DNA of 64,000 bases, taken from Psychrobacter sp. Lineage in GTDB: Bacteria > Pseudomonadota > Gammaproteobacteria > Pseudomonadales > Moraxellaceae. The stretch's first letter is position 1; every line of letters starts with the position of its first letter. The position numbers were made by a program, and so were the translations under genes. Of this stretch, positions 36,374-45,520 are shown one piece after another. The notes beneath the pieces were generated by a model. It worked only from the letters and a program-made list of their open reading frames with translations. It was not told where the DNA came from and did no database searches. Where the stretch lies: the NCBI RefSeq assembly GCF_030454045.1, contig NZ_JAKDJE010000004.1, positions 1 to 64,000 on the forward strand, given 5' to 3'.

Positions 36374-36426
36374 CTTATAAGATCACACCCATTGAATGGT
36401 CTTAATTAGTGACAATTAGGAATGAA

Positions 36427-36466
36427 ATCAGGCTGATAAGTAAATCTCTTATCAGCCTGATTTTAT
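36427..36466. terminator. Hairpin terminator after the GST remnant
   Basis: ATCAGGCTGATAAG pairs with CTTATCAGCCTGAT around TAAATCT, followed by TTTATTG. Confidence 0.75.
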
Positions 36467-36631
36467 TGTATTTAATTTAATTAAATGAATATAAATACAG
36501 CCACTTACTTTCCTTTGTGTTTACACAATGGTACATTAGTACAACAGATAGAAACATTGGTGCGTTAAGATAACCGCTTATCACCGTAATCGACAGGTGT
36601 TTATACTTATTTAATTGATGAGTAATAGATT

Positions 36632-37723
36632 ATGAAACACAATAATAAAATGCGCTTACCTATGCTTGCAGCAGTTAGTATGGCTTTGTTTGGTACAGCA
36701 AGTATGGTGAACGCCAAAACTGAAACTGAGTTTACCAGCCAAGATTGGCAGGTGGTCTGTGATAATACCCGTACTTGCCGGATAGCAGGCTATCAAGCAG
36801 AAAATAATAGTGAATTTCCTGTCTCTGTCTTATTGACCCGCCGTGCAGGGGCAAACGCCGCTGTAGATGGCAAAGTCAAGCTTGGTGGTACCAAAGACAG
36901 CTCCTCTAAAGCTCTCATGCAGCTTGGCAACCGCCACCGTATCTCTTTGTTTATTAACGATAGAAACTATGGTGAAACCAAACCATATTCTGCGGCAACA
37001 GGCCATGCTGAGCTTACTCAAACGCAAGTTACCGCCTTAGTTAGCGCCCTTCAGCGATCAAGCAAAATCACATTCGCATTACGTAACTCGCGCTGGCAAC
37101 TCTCAGACAGAGGAGCTAGTGCGGTCATGTTAAAGGCCGATGATGTCCAAGGACGCGTGGGTACGCCAAGTGCGCTGATGAACCATGATAATGCGACCAA
37201 ATCTAATAGTAATGTCTTACCCCCTAAAGCAGTACCTGTACTACGTTTTGTAGAGCCTGCCGGAAAATCTGATACCAATAATAGCAAAAAGTTTGTGATG
37301 AGATCTTCTCAATTGGCATCCCTAATGAAACGAACCATGAAAGATGCGGACGCGGATTGTCCAAATCTATCAGATGATTCATCTTGGCAAGTCAATCGGC
37401 TCAATGATTCACAGCTACTTGCACAGCACGATTGCTGGACAGCCGCTTACAACGCTGGTAGTGGGGTGTGGGTGATCAATGATAGCAAGCCCTACAAGCC
37501 AACCTTGGTGACGACTAGCGCCACCAATTACGACAAAGGTAAGCTTAGCTCAGTACAAAAAGGTCGCGGTATTGGCGACTGTATGAGTCAAGTCGATTGG
37601 GTGTGGACGGGCCGCGCGTTTGAGAAAAGCCATGAAAGCACCACTGGACTGTGCCGTCTTATCGAAGCGGGCGGGGCATGGCAGCTGCCGACTTATGTCA
37701 CGGATGTTAAAGTAGTCAAATAA
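36632..37723 (+). CDS. DUF1176-family exported protein
   Basis: The 363-residue protein has a signal peptide (basic start, hydrophobic MLAAVSMALFGTASM, cleavage around VNAKT) and a mature region starting FTSQDWQVVCDNTRTCRIAGY. That opening and the later LPPKAVPVLRFVEPAG and LAQHDCWTAAYNAGSGVWVI match the DUF1176 pattern, including conserved cysteines. The function is unknown; family members are periplasmic. It is single, with promoter sequence in the upstream 250 bases and no obvious partner. Confidence 0.8.
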   Translation: MKHNNKMRLPMLAAVSMALFGTASMVNAKTETEFTSQDWQVVCDNTRTCRIAGYQAENNSEFPVSVLLTRRAGANAAVDGKVKLGGTKDSSSKALMQLGNRHRISLFINDRNYGETKPYSAATGHAELTQTQVTALVSALQRSSKITFALRNSRWQLSDRGASAVMLKADDVQGRVGTPSALMNHDNATKSNSNVLPPKAVPVLRFVEPAGKSDTNNSKKFVMRSSQLASLMKRTMKDADADCPNLSDDSSWQVNRLNDSQLLAQHDCWTAAYNAGSGVWVINDSKPYKPTLVTTSATNYDKGKLSSVQKGRGIGDCMSQVDWVWTGRAFEKSHESTTGLCRLIEAGGAWQLPTYVTDVKVVK

Positions 37724-38285
37724 TCACCGATTTTTTGTTGAATGAGACGTTTAGCATGCTCAATAGAGGACTTATTCGGGCTATTTACTCAGTAATTGAA
37801 TAAATGGCTACACATAATTTTTTATTGTGCTATACTGCGTCGCCACGCAAGCTTAGGCTTTCGTGAATTATGAGATTGATAACATCGCCTGCGATTTTGG
37901 GTCTAGGATGACCATAAGTAATTGTTGCCGATGATTTTGTGTGCTTAAATAACCTTTCAAATATATTCGTTATTTTTGACTCATATCTTATCTACTGACC
38001 TATATAGGGTCTAGATTGGTTGCTGTTTGCGATTATCTACTTTGGATAAAGTATCGATAATGCGCGTATATCAAACATGGATAAGACACTCGGCACTACC
38101 ACCAAAATACGTCAGACAGTACGAAAGCACTTATTATTATTCTGAGCCCAATTGGCTCGGATGCGGATTATCGACACTTTTTGTGATTCGATAGCTACTT
38201 AATAAAGGCGGCGTGATGAACGGTTATCAGTGGTATGCATCAAGTTTGCTGAATTTACAGCAGCTTATACTTACCAAGGATTCCT
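37724..38285 (+). promoter_or_regulatory. Long leader region of the DEAD-box helicase gene
   Basis: This 560-base gap has no gene. A TATACT -10-like element lies around 37831-37836 (within GTGCTATACTGCG). If used, the mRNA leader would be about 440 bases. An inverted GAGCC...GGCTC element lies near 38143-38158. Long leaders with temperature-dependent control are known for csdA/deaD-type mRNAs. Use of this promoter is an inference. Confidence 0.45.
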
Positions 38286-39911
38286 ATGACTGACATCTTA
38301 TCTGCAATTGCCGCTGAAAACGGTATCATCGAAAGCAACGACACTACTGCAAACACTGACACCTCTAATACTGACGCTACTGCTCAAGCAGCAACAGACG
38401 CGGCCTCAGAAGACAAAACAACCTTTAGCGATCTTAATATTGCCAAGCCGATTTTGACCGCGCTTGATCGCATCGGTTATACCAATCCAACACCTATCCA
38501 AGAACAAGCCATTCCGTTTGCACTAGCCGGCCGTGACCTTTTATTGTCAGCGCAAACAGGTAGTGGTAAAACAGCAGCATTCGTAATCCCAGTACTCGAT
38601 CGCTTAAGCCGTGCCACCAGCTTTGACAAACTGACCAAAGCACTGATCCTAACGCCAACGCGCGAGCTTGCTCAGCAAGTCCATGACAGTGTCCGTACGT
38701 ACTCTAAAGACATGCGCGGTTTGTTCTGTGTGCCCTTGGTCGGCGGCGCGCCTTATAACGGTCAAATCACCGCCCTACGTAAAGGTGTACAGGTCATCGT
38801 CGCCACGCCTGGTCGTTTGCTTGACCATATAAAAGCAGGCCGTGTGGATTTATCAAACCTTGAAGTGTTGGTGCTGGATGAAGCGGACCGTATGCTTGAC
38901 ATGGGTTTTGCTGATGATATCAGTGACATTTTGCGCGCCGCTCCTGTGGATCGCCAGACCGTCATGTGTTCAGCAACTTGGGATGGCCCAGTCGGTAAAA
39001 TCGCTGCCAGCTTCACTAAGAACCCTGAGCGCGTATCAATCAAAGTAGAATCTGCACACATCGAAGAAAAAGTGTACTACTGTGATGATTTTGATCACAA
39101 AAACCGCTTGCTTGACAAAATCGTTTGCCAACAAGAGATGGATCAAATCATTATCTTTGCTGCAACCAAACGTAGCACTGAGAAATTGGCAAAACAACTA
39201 CAAGAAGCGGGCCATAAAGCAAGCTTCCTACATGGTGACCTGCCACAGAGCAAGCGTAACCGCATCGTTCAAGATTTGCGTAATGGTAAGGTAAAAATCT
39301 TAGTAGCGACTGACGTTGCGGCTCGTGGCCTAGACGTGCCAGCAATCTCACACGTCATCAACTATGACTTACCACGTCAGACTGAAGATTACGTCCACCG
39401 TATTGGTCGTTGTGGCCGTGCTGGTCGTACTGGTGTGGCTATCAGCCTATGCAGCATGGATGATCGTCCACAATTGGCCGCCATCAACCGTTACTTAGAT
39501 CGCAAGATGGAAGTCTGTGTTATTGAAGGTATGGAGCCTAAGAAAACCTACGTACCTAGCGAAAACAAAGGTAAAGGCCGTGGTCGTGGCCGTGGTCGTT
39601 CAAGCGGTGGTTACGCTGGCAAATCTAGCGGCGGTGGTCGTGGCCGTTCAAGTAATGGCGCACCAACTGGTCAACGCGCGAGCAATGACAGCGGATACCA
39701 AGGCAAACCACGTGAGCGTTCAGGTGGCAAGCCGTACCAAGGTAAGCGTACTGGTGGCCCAAGCCGTGGCGACAACAACGGTGTTCCACATGGTGAGCGT
39801 GCGGCAACTGGTCGTGGTCGTCCAAGTGGCAGCCAAGGCCGTCCGGCAAATCGTTCTGACAGCCGCGGTCAAGGTCGTCCAAACGGTGGCAACCGTGGTA
39901 AAAACTCGTAA
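38286..39911 (+). CDS. DEAD-box RNA helicase with RG-rich tail
   Basis: The 541-residue protein has all helicase motifs: Q motif TPIQEQAIP, I AQTGSGKT, Ia PTRELAQQV, TPGRLLDH, II VLDEADRMLD, III SATW (Trp is unusual after SAT), FAATKRSTEKL, HGDLPQSKRNRI, VATDVAARGLDVP and HRIGRCGRAGRTG. Residues 1-45 form a Thr/Asp/Ala-rich lead. From about residue 430 to the end is a low-complexity Gly/Arg/Ser tail with many RGR, GRGR and RPSG repeats that probably binds RNA. It is nearest to RhlE/CsdA-type proteins acting in ribosome assembly or mRNA decay in the cold. It is monocistronic, with a strong terminator. Confidence 0.93.
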   Translation: MTDILSAIAAENGIIESNDTTANTDTSNTDATAQAATDAASEDKTTFSDLNIAKPILTALDRIGYTNPTPIQEQAIPFALAGRDLLLSAQTGSGKTAAFVIPVLDRLSRATSFDKLTKALILTPTRELAQQVHDSVRTYSKDMRGLFCVPLVGGAPYNGQITALRKGVQVIVATPGRLLDHIKAGRVDLSNLEVLVLDEADRMLDMGFADDISDILRAAPVDRQTVMCSATWDGPVGKIAASFTKNPERVSIKVESAHIEEKVYYCDDFDHKNRLLDKIVCQQEMDQIIIFAATKRSTEKLAKQLQEAGHKASFLHGDLPQSKRNRIVQDLRNGKVKILVATDVAARGLDVPAISHVINYDLPRQTEDYVHRIGRCGRAGRTGVAISLCSMDDRPQLAAINRYLDRKMEVCVIEGMEPKKTYVPSENKGKGRGRGRGRSSGGYAGKSSGGGRGRSSNGAPTGQRASNDSGYQGKPRERSGGKPYQGKRTGGPSRGDNNGVPHGERAATGRGRPSGSQGRPANRSDSRGQGRPNGGNRGKNS

Positions 39912-39960
39912 TATCGCTATAGCTGACGATGAATATTCGTAATTAATCGTCTAAAGTAGT

Positions 39961-39992
39961 AAAAAGCCAGATACTTGTTATCTGGCTTTTTT
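39961..39992 (+). terminator. Terminator after the helicase gene
   Basis: AAAAAGCCAGATA pairs with TATCTGGCTTTTTT around CTTGT, 50 bases after the stop codon. Confidence 0.92.
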
Positions 39993-40164
39993 GTGCGTGA
40001 CCCATTGTTCGCTGATGGTATAGTTAAGCTTTTGCAGGAATGACTAACTATGATTCGTTTAGAACTCAGCAGTTATTAAGATCATTGACATGGCTGCTTG
40101 CACGAGTTTTATCGCTTGTCTATACTGATTCACTTTTGCCAGTTGTTTGCCTCGGAGCGCCTTG

Positions 40165-41409
40165 ATGCCTACTACCTCCTCTTTAGCAATTGATAGCCTG
40201 ACATTAGCTTTCGGTATCATTATGGCAATCATTGGTCTAGTATTCTATACCCAAGGTTTGCCGGGTAAATTCTGGCGACGGTTTTATGCGGTATTGCCCG
40301 GTATTGTGCTGTGCTGCTTTATACCTGCTACTTTGAATAGCTTAGGGGTGTTCGCCGATGGGGTGGGTTCACAGATTTATGGATTTACCGCGACGTATCT
40401 GCTGCCAGCCAGTTTGCTATTGATGACCTTATCCATGGATGTTCCCAAAATACTAGGATTGGGTTGGAAAGCGATTGCCATGTTCTTTGCCGCCAGTATC
40501 GCTATTGTTATTAGCGGTCCCATTAGTTTAGGAATAGCTAAGTGGGTATCGCCTGAAATGTTCCTCAATGATACGTTATGGCGTGGATTTTCAGCCGTGG
40601 CAGGCAGTTGGATCGGCGGTGCAGCTAACCAAGCGGCAATGAAAGAGCTGTTTGGGGTCAGTGATGATTTGTTTGGTATGATGATTCTGGTCGATGCCAC
40701 CAATGCCTCATTGTGGTTATTGGCAATATTAGTAATGGCAAAACACAGCGCAAAGATCGATCGATTCTTACGAGCGGATACCAGTAGTATTGATAAAGTT
40801 ATCAAGGCCGTCGAAAGCTATGAGCGCGATCATGCCCGTCCAGCCACCATCAATGATTTGATGGTGATGTTTGGTTTGTGCTTTGCCATGGTAGGAGTGG
40901 CGCACTTTGTTGGTGGACAAATTGCTGCCTTTTTTGCCCCATATAAATGGGCGGCGCAATATAGTTTTGCCAGTTCATTCTTTTGGATGGTAGTCATTAT
41001 TACTCTGTTAGGTGTCATTTTTTCTTTTACTAAGATTCGCAGACTCGACCATGTGGGCGCGTCCAAAATGGGTACCGTATTTATCTTCGTGCTGATTGCC
41101 GCAATTGGTATGCAGATCAATTTGGCAGGTATTGTCTCGCAGTGGCGGCTATTGCTTATCGGCTTTTTATGGATGAGTATTCACGTCGTGATTATCTTTG
41201 CTGTTGCCAGACTGATTCGCGCACCGTTTTTCTTTTTGGCAGTTGGCTCCAACGCCAACACGGGTGGTGCGTCCTCTGCGCCGATTGTCGCGACGGCTTT
41301 TCATCCGTCGCTTGCGCCTGTTGGTGTGTTTTTGGGTATTATGGGCTATGCGGTGGGGACGTTTGGCGGGTATATTAGCACCCAGCTGATGCGCTTGGTA
41401 GTGGGTTAG
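40165..41409 (+). CDS. DUF819-family integral membrane protein
   Basis: The start at 40165 follows GGAG with seven-base spacing; the TTG at 40147 is rejected. The 414-residue product has about 10-11 hydrophobic spans. Typical DUF819 segments are present: LPGIVLCCFIPATLNSLG, WRGFSAVAGSWIGGAANQAA (a glycine-rich half-helix), LVDATNASLWL and GSNANTGGASSAPIVATAFH. The two GG-type re-entrant segments suggest a transporter-like fold, but the substrate of the family is not established. It is single and terminated by a hairpin. Confidence 0.85.
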   Translation: MPTTSSLAIDSLTLAFGIIMAIIGLVFYTQGLPGKFWRRFYAVLPGIVLCCFIPATLNSLGVFADGVGSQIYGFTATYLLPASLLLMTLSMDVPKILGLGWKAIAMFFAASIAIVISGPISLGIAKWVSPEMFLNDTLWRGFSAVAGSWIGGAANQAAMKELFGVSDDLFGMMILVDATNASLWLLAILVMAKHSAKIDRFLRADTSSIDKVIKAVESYERDHARPATINDLMVMFGLCFAMVGVAHFVGGQIAAFFAPYKWAAQYSFASSFFWMVVIITLLGVIFSFTKIRRLDHVGASKMGTVFIFVLIAAIGMQINLAGIVSQWRLLLIGFLWMSIHVVIIFAVARLIRAPFFFLAVGSNANTGGASSAPIVATAFHPSLAPVGVFLGIMGYAVGTFGGYISTQLMRLVVG

Positions 41410-41447
41410 TGTTTAGGTTATCCATATTCTGATAGCATTTTTTCCTC

Positions 41448-41477
41448 AAAAAACCTGCAATGATTGCGGGTTTTTTT
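41448..41477 (+). terminator. Terminator after the DUF819 gene
   Basis: AAAAAACCTGCAA pairs with TTGCGGGTTTTTTT (one G-T pair) around TGA. Confidence 0.88.
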
Positions 41478-41643
41478 ATTATAAGGTGCCTAATGACTTA
41501 AGTTGTCGTTTTGTCTATCTATGCTATTGATACGTAAGCATTGCCACACCCCTGCATGAGTACGTGTTAACCTTCCTGCTACTCAGATGAATAATAATAA
41601 ATACGTTAGCAATAAATAGGGTCTCAATAGGAAAAATAGCGTC

Positions 41644-44211
41644 ATGGCCAATCCAAAGCAATTAGAAGCAACAGAAAATAAGACAAGTATCGTCAAGAAC
41701 GCTCTATACAACCCTAATCAAGAAAATATCCAAGTCAGAGGTGCGCGTGTTCATAATTTAAAGAACGTCGATGTGGATTTGCCGCGCAATGCCTTAGTGG
41801 TCTTTACGGGTATATCTGGATCGGGAAAATCCTCACTGGCATTTGGAACCTTGTTTGCTGAGTCACAGCGGCGCTATCTTGACTCGGTCTCACCTTATGC
41901 TAGACGACTGATCGATCAGGTTGATGAGCCCGATGTCGATGCCATCGAAGGGCTGCCGCCAGCCGTGGCACTGCAGCAGCAGAGAGGCACACCATCGGTT
42001 CGCTCATCCGTGGGTAGTGTGACGACTATTTCTAATGGCTTACGTATGCTGTACTCACGAGCAGGAGCATATCCTGCTGACCAAGAAATGCTGTATGCCG
42101 ATGCATTTTCTCCCAATACGCCAGATGGGGCTTGCCCAAGATGTTCGGGTATTGGCCGTGTATTTGAAGTCACCGAAGAATTGCTGGTTCCAGACAATAC
42201 CAAAAGCATTCGCGAGCGAGCTATTGCCGCATGGCCACCAGCGTGGCAAGGTCAAAACCTGAGCCGTATATTGACCACGCTCGGCTATGATATTGATAAA
42301 CCTTGGCACACCTTACCAAAAGAGACCCGCGATTGGATTTTGTTTACCGATGAGACGCCAACGGTACCTGTTTACCCTGAGTACGATATCGCGCAAACGC
42401 GAGAGGCGATTGAGAAAGGGGAGAAGCCAAATTACATGGGTACATTTACCAGTGCCAAAAACTTTGTTTTGCACTCTTTTGCGACCACTCAAAGCCCGCG
42501 CACCAAGAAACGCGTTTCGCAATTTATGCAGATATCCGAGTGTCCAGAATGTCACGGCAAAAAACTTAAGAAAGAATCACTGTCGGTTAAATTTGCAGGA
42601 CTTGATATAGGTGAGCTATCGCAGCTCACATTGACGGATATGGCCCAAAAACTTGAGAAAACAGCACACACCAAAGTGGCAGATGACACACCAAACCGCG
42701 AAAAAGCCATCGTTGCTCAGCGTATTGCCAGTGATATTCTCTCGCGTATCGAAGCACTGACAAGGCTTGGGCTCGGTTATCTGTCACTTGAGCGTACCAC
42801 ACCAACACTATCGCCTGGTGAACTGCAACGATTGCGATTAGCGACCCAAATTCGCTCGCAGCTGTTTGGCGTGGTCTATGTCCTCGACGAGCCATCAGCA
42901 GGTCTGCACCCTGCTGACACGCAGGCGCTGCTTGGTGCGTTAGATGAGCTGATTGCGTCTGGCAATTCGGTATTCGTCGTTGAGCATGATGTGAGTGTCA
43001 TTAAGCATGCTGATTGGGTGGTCGATGTTGGTCCACAAGCTGGGACGCATGGCGGTGAGATCGTCTATAGTGGGCCTATAGCGGGGCTACGTGAGGTTGA
43101 GGGGTCACATACGGGTCGATATCTCTTTGCCAACGATATGCCTAATACTCTGTCGAAAGCTGATACCAGACAGCCAACCGCATGGCTCAATCTTGCCAAC
43201 ATTGAGCGCAACAATATCACAGGATTGGATATTGCCTTTCCACTTGGGGTAATGACCAGTGTCACAGGTGTATCAGGGTCAGGTAAGTCGAGTCTTGTCA
43301 GCCAAGCATTGGTTGAGTTGGTCAATGCAGCACTGGGGCAAAAAACGGTTGCAGAAGCGCCTGTAGGTGAGGCAGATTTGCTTGAGCAAGAGCTTGAGAC
43401 AGTCACTGGTGGTGAAATTGTCGCTGGCATGGAGCAAGTCCGTCGTCTTATTAATATCAATCAAAAGGCGATTGGGCGGACACCGCGCTCCAATCTGGCG
43501 ACTTATACAGGATTGTTCGATGACGTACGTAAGCTGTTTGCCGCAACTAAGCAAGCAAAAGCACATGGCTATGATGCTGGACGTTTCTCGTTTAACACCA
43601 AAAAAGGTCGCTGTCCAAATTGCGAAGGCCTAGGGTTTGTCAGTGTAGAGTTGCTGTTTTTGCCCAGTGTCTATGCGCCGTGTCAAGTCTGTCATGGCGA
43701 TCGCTATGATGAAGAGACGCTTGCCATCACGTATCGAGACAAGAACATCGCTGAAGTGCTGAACTTGACGGTGGAGGCGGCTCATGAGTTTTTTGTAGAT
43801 GAAGCGCCTATTTTGCGTGCCTTAGAGGCGTTGCTACAGGTTGGGCTTGGCTATCTGCGCTTGGGTCAGCCAGCCACTGAGCTGTCAGGCGGCGAGGCGC
43901 AACGCATCAAGCTGGCAACTGAGCTACAACGCACGCAGCGAGGCGATACGTTATACATACTGGACGAGCCCACCACAGGGCTACATCCTGCTGATGTGTC
44001 CATGTTAATGGCTCAATTGAACGGCCTTGTCGATGCAGGTAATACGGTCATCATGGTTGAGCATGATATGCAAGTAGCCAGTAATAGCGACTGGATAATT
44101 GATATTGGCCCAGGCGCGGGTGATGAGGGCGGGTTGATTGTTGCTCAAGGAACGCCAGAAGACGTGGCCCAATCAGAAGACAGTCGCACCGCACCGTTTT
44201 TATTAGTGTGA
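41644..44211 (+). CDS. UvrA2-like ABC ATPase (UvrA paralogue)
   Basis: The 855-residue protein is a UvrA-family ATPase with two nucleotide-binding modules: Walker A FTGISGSGKSSLAFGTLF (about 56-73) and GVSGSGKSSLVSQ (about 543-555), signatures SPGELQRLRLATQI and LSGGEAQRIKLATELQR, and Walker B regions YVLDEPSAGLHP and YILDEPTTGLHP. Zinc-type cysteines occur in CPRCSG, CPECHGKKL and CPNCEGLGF with CQVCHG. Genuine UvrA is about 940 residues; this one is shorter in the first-module insertion. In UvrA2-type paralogues part of the UvrB-binding region is reduced. A role in tolerance of DNA-damaging compounds is known for some relatives but is not shown here. Confidence 0.88.
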   Translation: MANPKQLEATENKTSIVKNALYNPNQENIQVRGARVHNLKNVDVDLPRNALVVFTGISGSGKSSLAFGTLFAESQRRYLDSVSPYARRLIDQVDEPDVDAIEGLPPAVALQQQRGTPSVRSSVGSVTTISNGLRMLYSRAGAYPADQEMLYADAFSPNTPDGACPRCSGIGRVFEVTEELLVPDNTKSIRERAIAAWPPAWQGQNLSRILTTLGYDIDKPWHTLPKETRDWILFTDETPTVPVYPEYDIAQTREAIEKGEKPNYMGTFTSAKNFVLHSFATTQSPRTKKRVSQFMQISECPECHGKKLKKESLSVKFAGLDIGELSQLTLTDMAQKLEKTAHTKVADDTPNREKAIVAQRIASDILSRIEALTRLGLGYLSLERTTPTLSPGELQRLRLATQIRSQLFGVVYVLDEPSAGLHPADTQALLGALDELIASGNSVFVVEHDVSVIKHADWVVDVGPQAGTHGGEIVYSGPIAGLREVEGSHTGRYLFANDMPNTLSKADTRQPTAWLNLANIERNNITGLDIAFPLGVMTSVTGVSGSGKSSLVSQALVELVNAALGQKTVAEAPVGEADLLEQELETVTGGEIVAGMEQVRRLININQKAIGRTPRSNLATYTGLFDDVRKLFAATKQAKAHGYDAGRFSFNTKKGRCPNCEGLGFVSVELLFLPSVYAPCQVCHGDRYDEETLAITYRDKNIAEVLNLTVEAAHEFFVDEAPILRALEALLQVGLGYLRLGQPATELSGGEAQRIKLATELQRTQRGDTLYILDEPTTGLHPADVSMLMAQLNGLVDAGNTVIMVEHDMQVASNSDWIIDIGPGAGDEGGLIVAQGTPEDVAQSEDSRTAPFLLV

Positions 44212-44573
44212 TTTTATTGATGTGACGACCAGTCTTCAAATTGGGTCTAAGGGTGAAAGGTCTATCCCCAATAGTTATCAGGGCATTTGGGCAATTCAAC
44301 TAACGTGCGACGTAACGTATCTGACCATTTATGACGGATGGTATTAAAATATTCATCACGCTCATCAATACGGCAACCTTTTGGTAAGATTAAACTGTCA
44401 TTACAGTTAGGCTTACAGTATAAATTTTAAAACATAATGTATGGATGACAGTCTGCGCCGCTCAGTAATTTATTTATGAGCGGCGTTTTTTATACATTTT
44501 AATATAGTAATTATCATGGCGTGCTACTGGTTATCGCTATAGTATACGTAGAATGGCTGGCCTATATACTAAG
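44212..44573. other. Intergenic region with a possible gene remnant and a terminator
   Basis: No intact gene. On the minus strand 44262-44426 is an open frame without a start codon whose translation includes CKPNCNDSLILPKGCRIDER and later WSDTLRRTLVELPKCPDNYW. It has several Cys, Pro and charged residues like a real protein end, and may be a remnant. A hairpin terminator occurs at 44457-44491. Confidence 0.35.
44457..44491 (+). terminator. Hairpin terminator upstream of mtfA
   Basis: GCCGCTCA pairs with TGAGCGGC across 12 bases, followed by GTTTTTT. It is about 245 bases after the UvrA2-like stop, so it may end that transcript. Confidence 0.8.
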
Positions 44574-44655
44574 AATGATAAGGATAAAGTGTATGTTTGA
44601 CATCATAAAAGACTAATGATAAGGATAAAGTGTATGTTTGACATCATAAAAGACT
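44574..44655 (+). repeat. Perfect 41-bp tandem duplication across the mtfA translation start
   Basis: Bases 44574-44614 and 44615-44655 are identical. The unit holds AAGGATAAAGTGT, an ATG and the next seven codons. The first copy therefore encodes a short ORF (44593-44616, MFDIIKD then TAA), the second the real start of mtfA. The length is not a multiple of three. Confidence 0.97.
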
Positions 44656-45365
44656 GGCGCGAGCAGCGCATATTGGACAACAGCCAGTTCACGCATGAAG
44701 ACTGGGCGCGGGCGGCTGAACGTATCGCTATCCTTGATAGGTTAAATGAGGAAGAGAGAGGCCGTTTATTTGACTTGACGACGCTGTTTTTGGCGGATAA
44801 ATCTATTACCGGCGCACAAGGGTTCGAGGTTACCGATGCGGTCAGACAGTCTATTGCGCTACAAGCCTGCCTGCCGATCTTATATCTTGGTCTTGAGTGG
44901 TATAAAGGCTGGTCATCCATCATTATTTATCGCGGCTCATATAAGAGCAATCAAACCACCATGGACGAGTTTGGGGTGGTGCATGAGGGCAGTCAGCACC
45001 GTAGTGGTGAAGCATGGCAGCGCGGGCCTGTGATACTGTCATGGAAAGATGCTAAGCACTCAGGCGAGCGTGACGGTCATAACGTCGTTATTCACGAGTT
45101 TGTGCATAAGCTTGATATGATGAATGGCCGCTCCAATGGCTTTCCACCGATGCAGCCTGATATGGATCCTGAGCGCTGGACACAGATTATGACTCGCGAT
45201 TTTGAGGATTTTCAAACGCATCGCAAATCAGGCTTAGACCGTTATGGTGCGACCAACCCTGCCGAGTTTTTTGCGGTATTGAGCGAGGTGTTTTTTGAAA
45301 CCCCGCAAAAGCTGGTTGACGCGTATCCTGATATTTATGAGATTATGACGAAGTTTTTTAAGTAA
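44634..45365 (+). CDS. mtfA: MtfA-like zinc peptidase
   Basis: The 243-residue protein contains the gluzincin motif HEFVHKLDMMNG (about residues 155-166) with a downstream glutamate region PAEFFAVLSEVFFETP, as in MtfA, which binds the glucose repressor Mlc in E. coli and has aminopeptidase activity. RGSYKSNQTTMDEFGVVHEG and GPVILSWKDAKHSG are also family-like. The ATG at 44634 is used because AAGGATAAAGTGT precedes it and MFDIIKDW matches family N-termini; the ORF start at 44616 lies within the duplicated segment. The partner Mlc is not encoded in the window. Confidence 0.92.
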   Translation: MFDIIKDWREQRILDNSQFTHEDWARAAERIAILDRLNEEERGRLFDLTTLFLADKSITGAQGFEVTDAVRQSIALQACLPILYLGLEWYKGWSSIIIYRGSYKSNQTTMDEFGVVHEGSQHRSGEAWQRGPVILSWKDAKHSGERDGHNVVIHEFVHKLDMMNGRSNGFPPMQPDMDPERWTQIMTRDFEDFQTHRKSGLDRYGATNPAEFFAVLSEVFFETPQKLVDAYPDIYEIMTKFFK

Positions 45366-45440
45366 AGTCCACTTTAGGCAAAAGCATAATTTTAAATTTA
45401 TATATCAAAAATTGAATATAATTCAATATGATAAAGATCT

Positions 45441-45481
45441 AAAAAGGGCAATGCTTCGTGTATGAAGCATTGCCCTTTTTT
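45441..45481. terminator. Bidirectional terminator between mtfA and a lipoprotein gene
   Basis: AAAAAGGGCAATGCTTC pairs with GAAGCATTGCCCTTTTTT around GTGTAT. It is shared by the convergent genes. Confidence 0.95.
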
Positions 45482-45520
45482 AATACATTTATTTGACCAT
45501 TCAGATGCTTACGCTGTTAT

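Noticed and set aside
39517..39942. ORFs overlapping the helicase tail on both strands
   Set aside because: They arise from the repetitive Gly/Arg codons of the helicase tail; translations are Val/Ala or His/Asp runs with no start signals.
44593..44616. Seven-codon ORF as a dedicated regulatory leader peptide
   Set aside because: It is fully explained by the 41-bp duplication; regulatory use is possible but unproven, so it is not listed as a gene.
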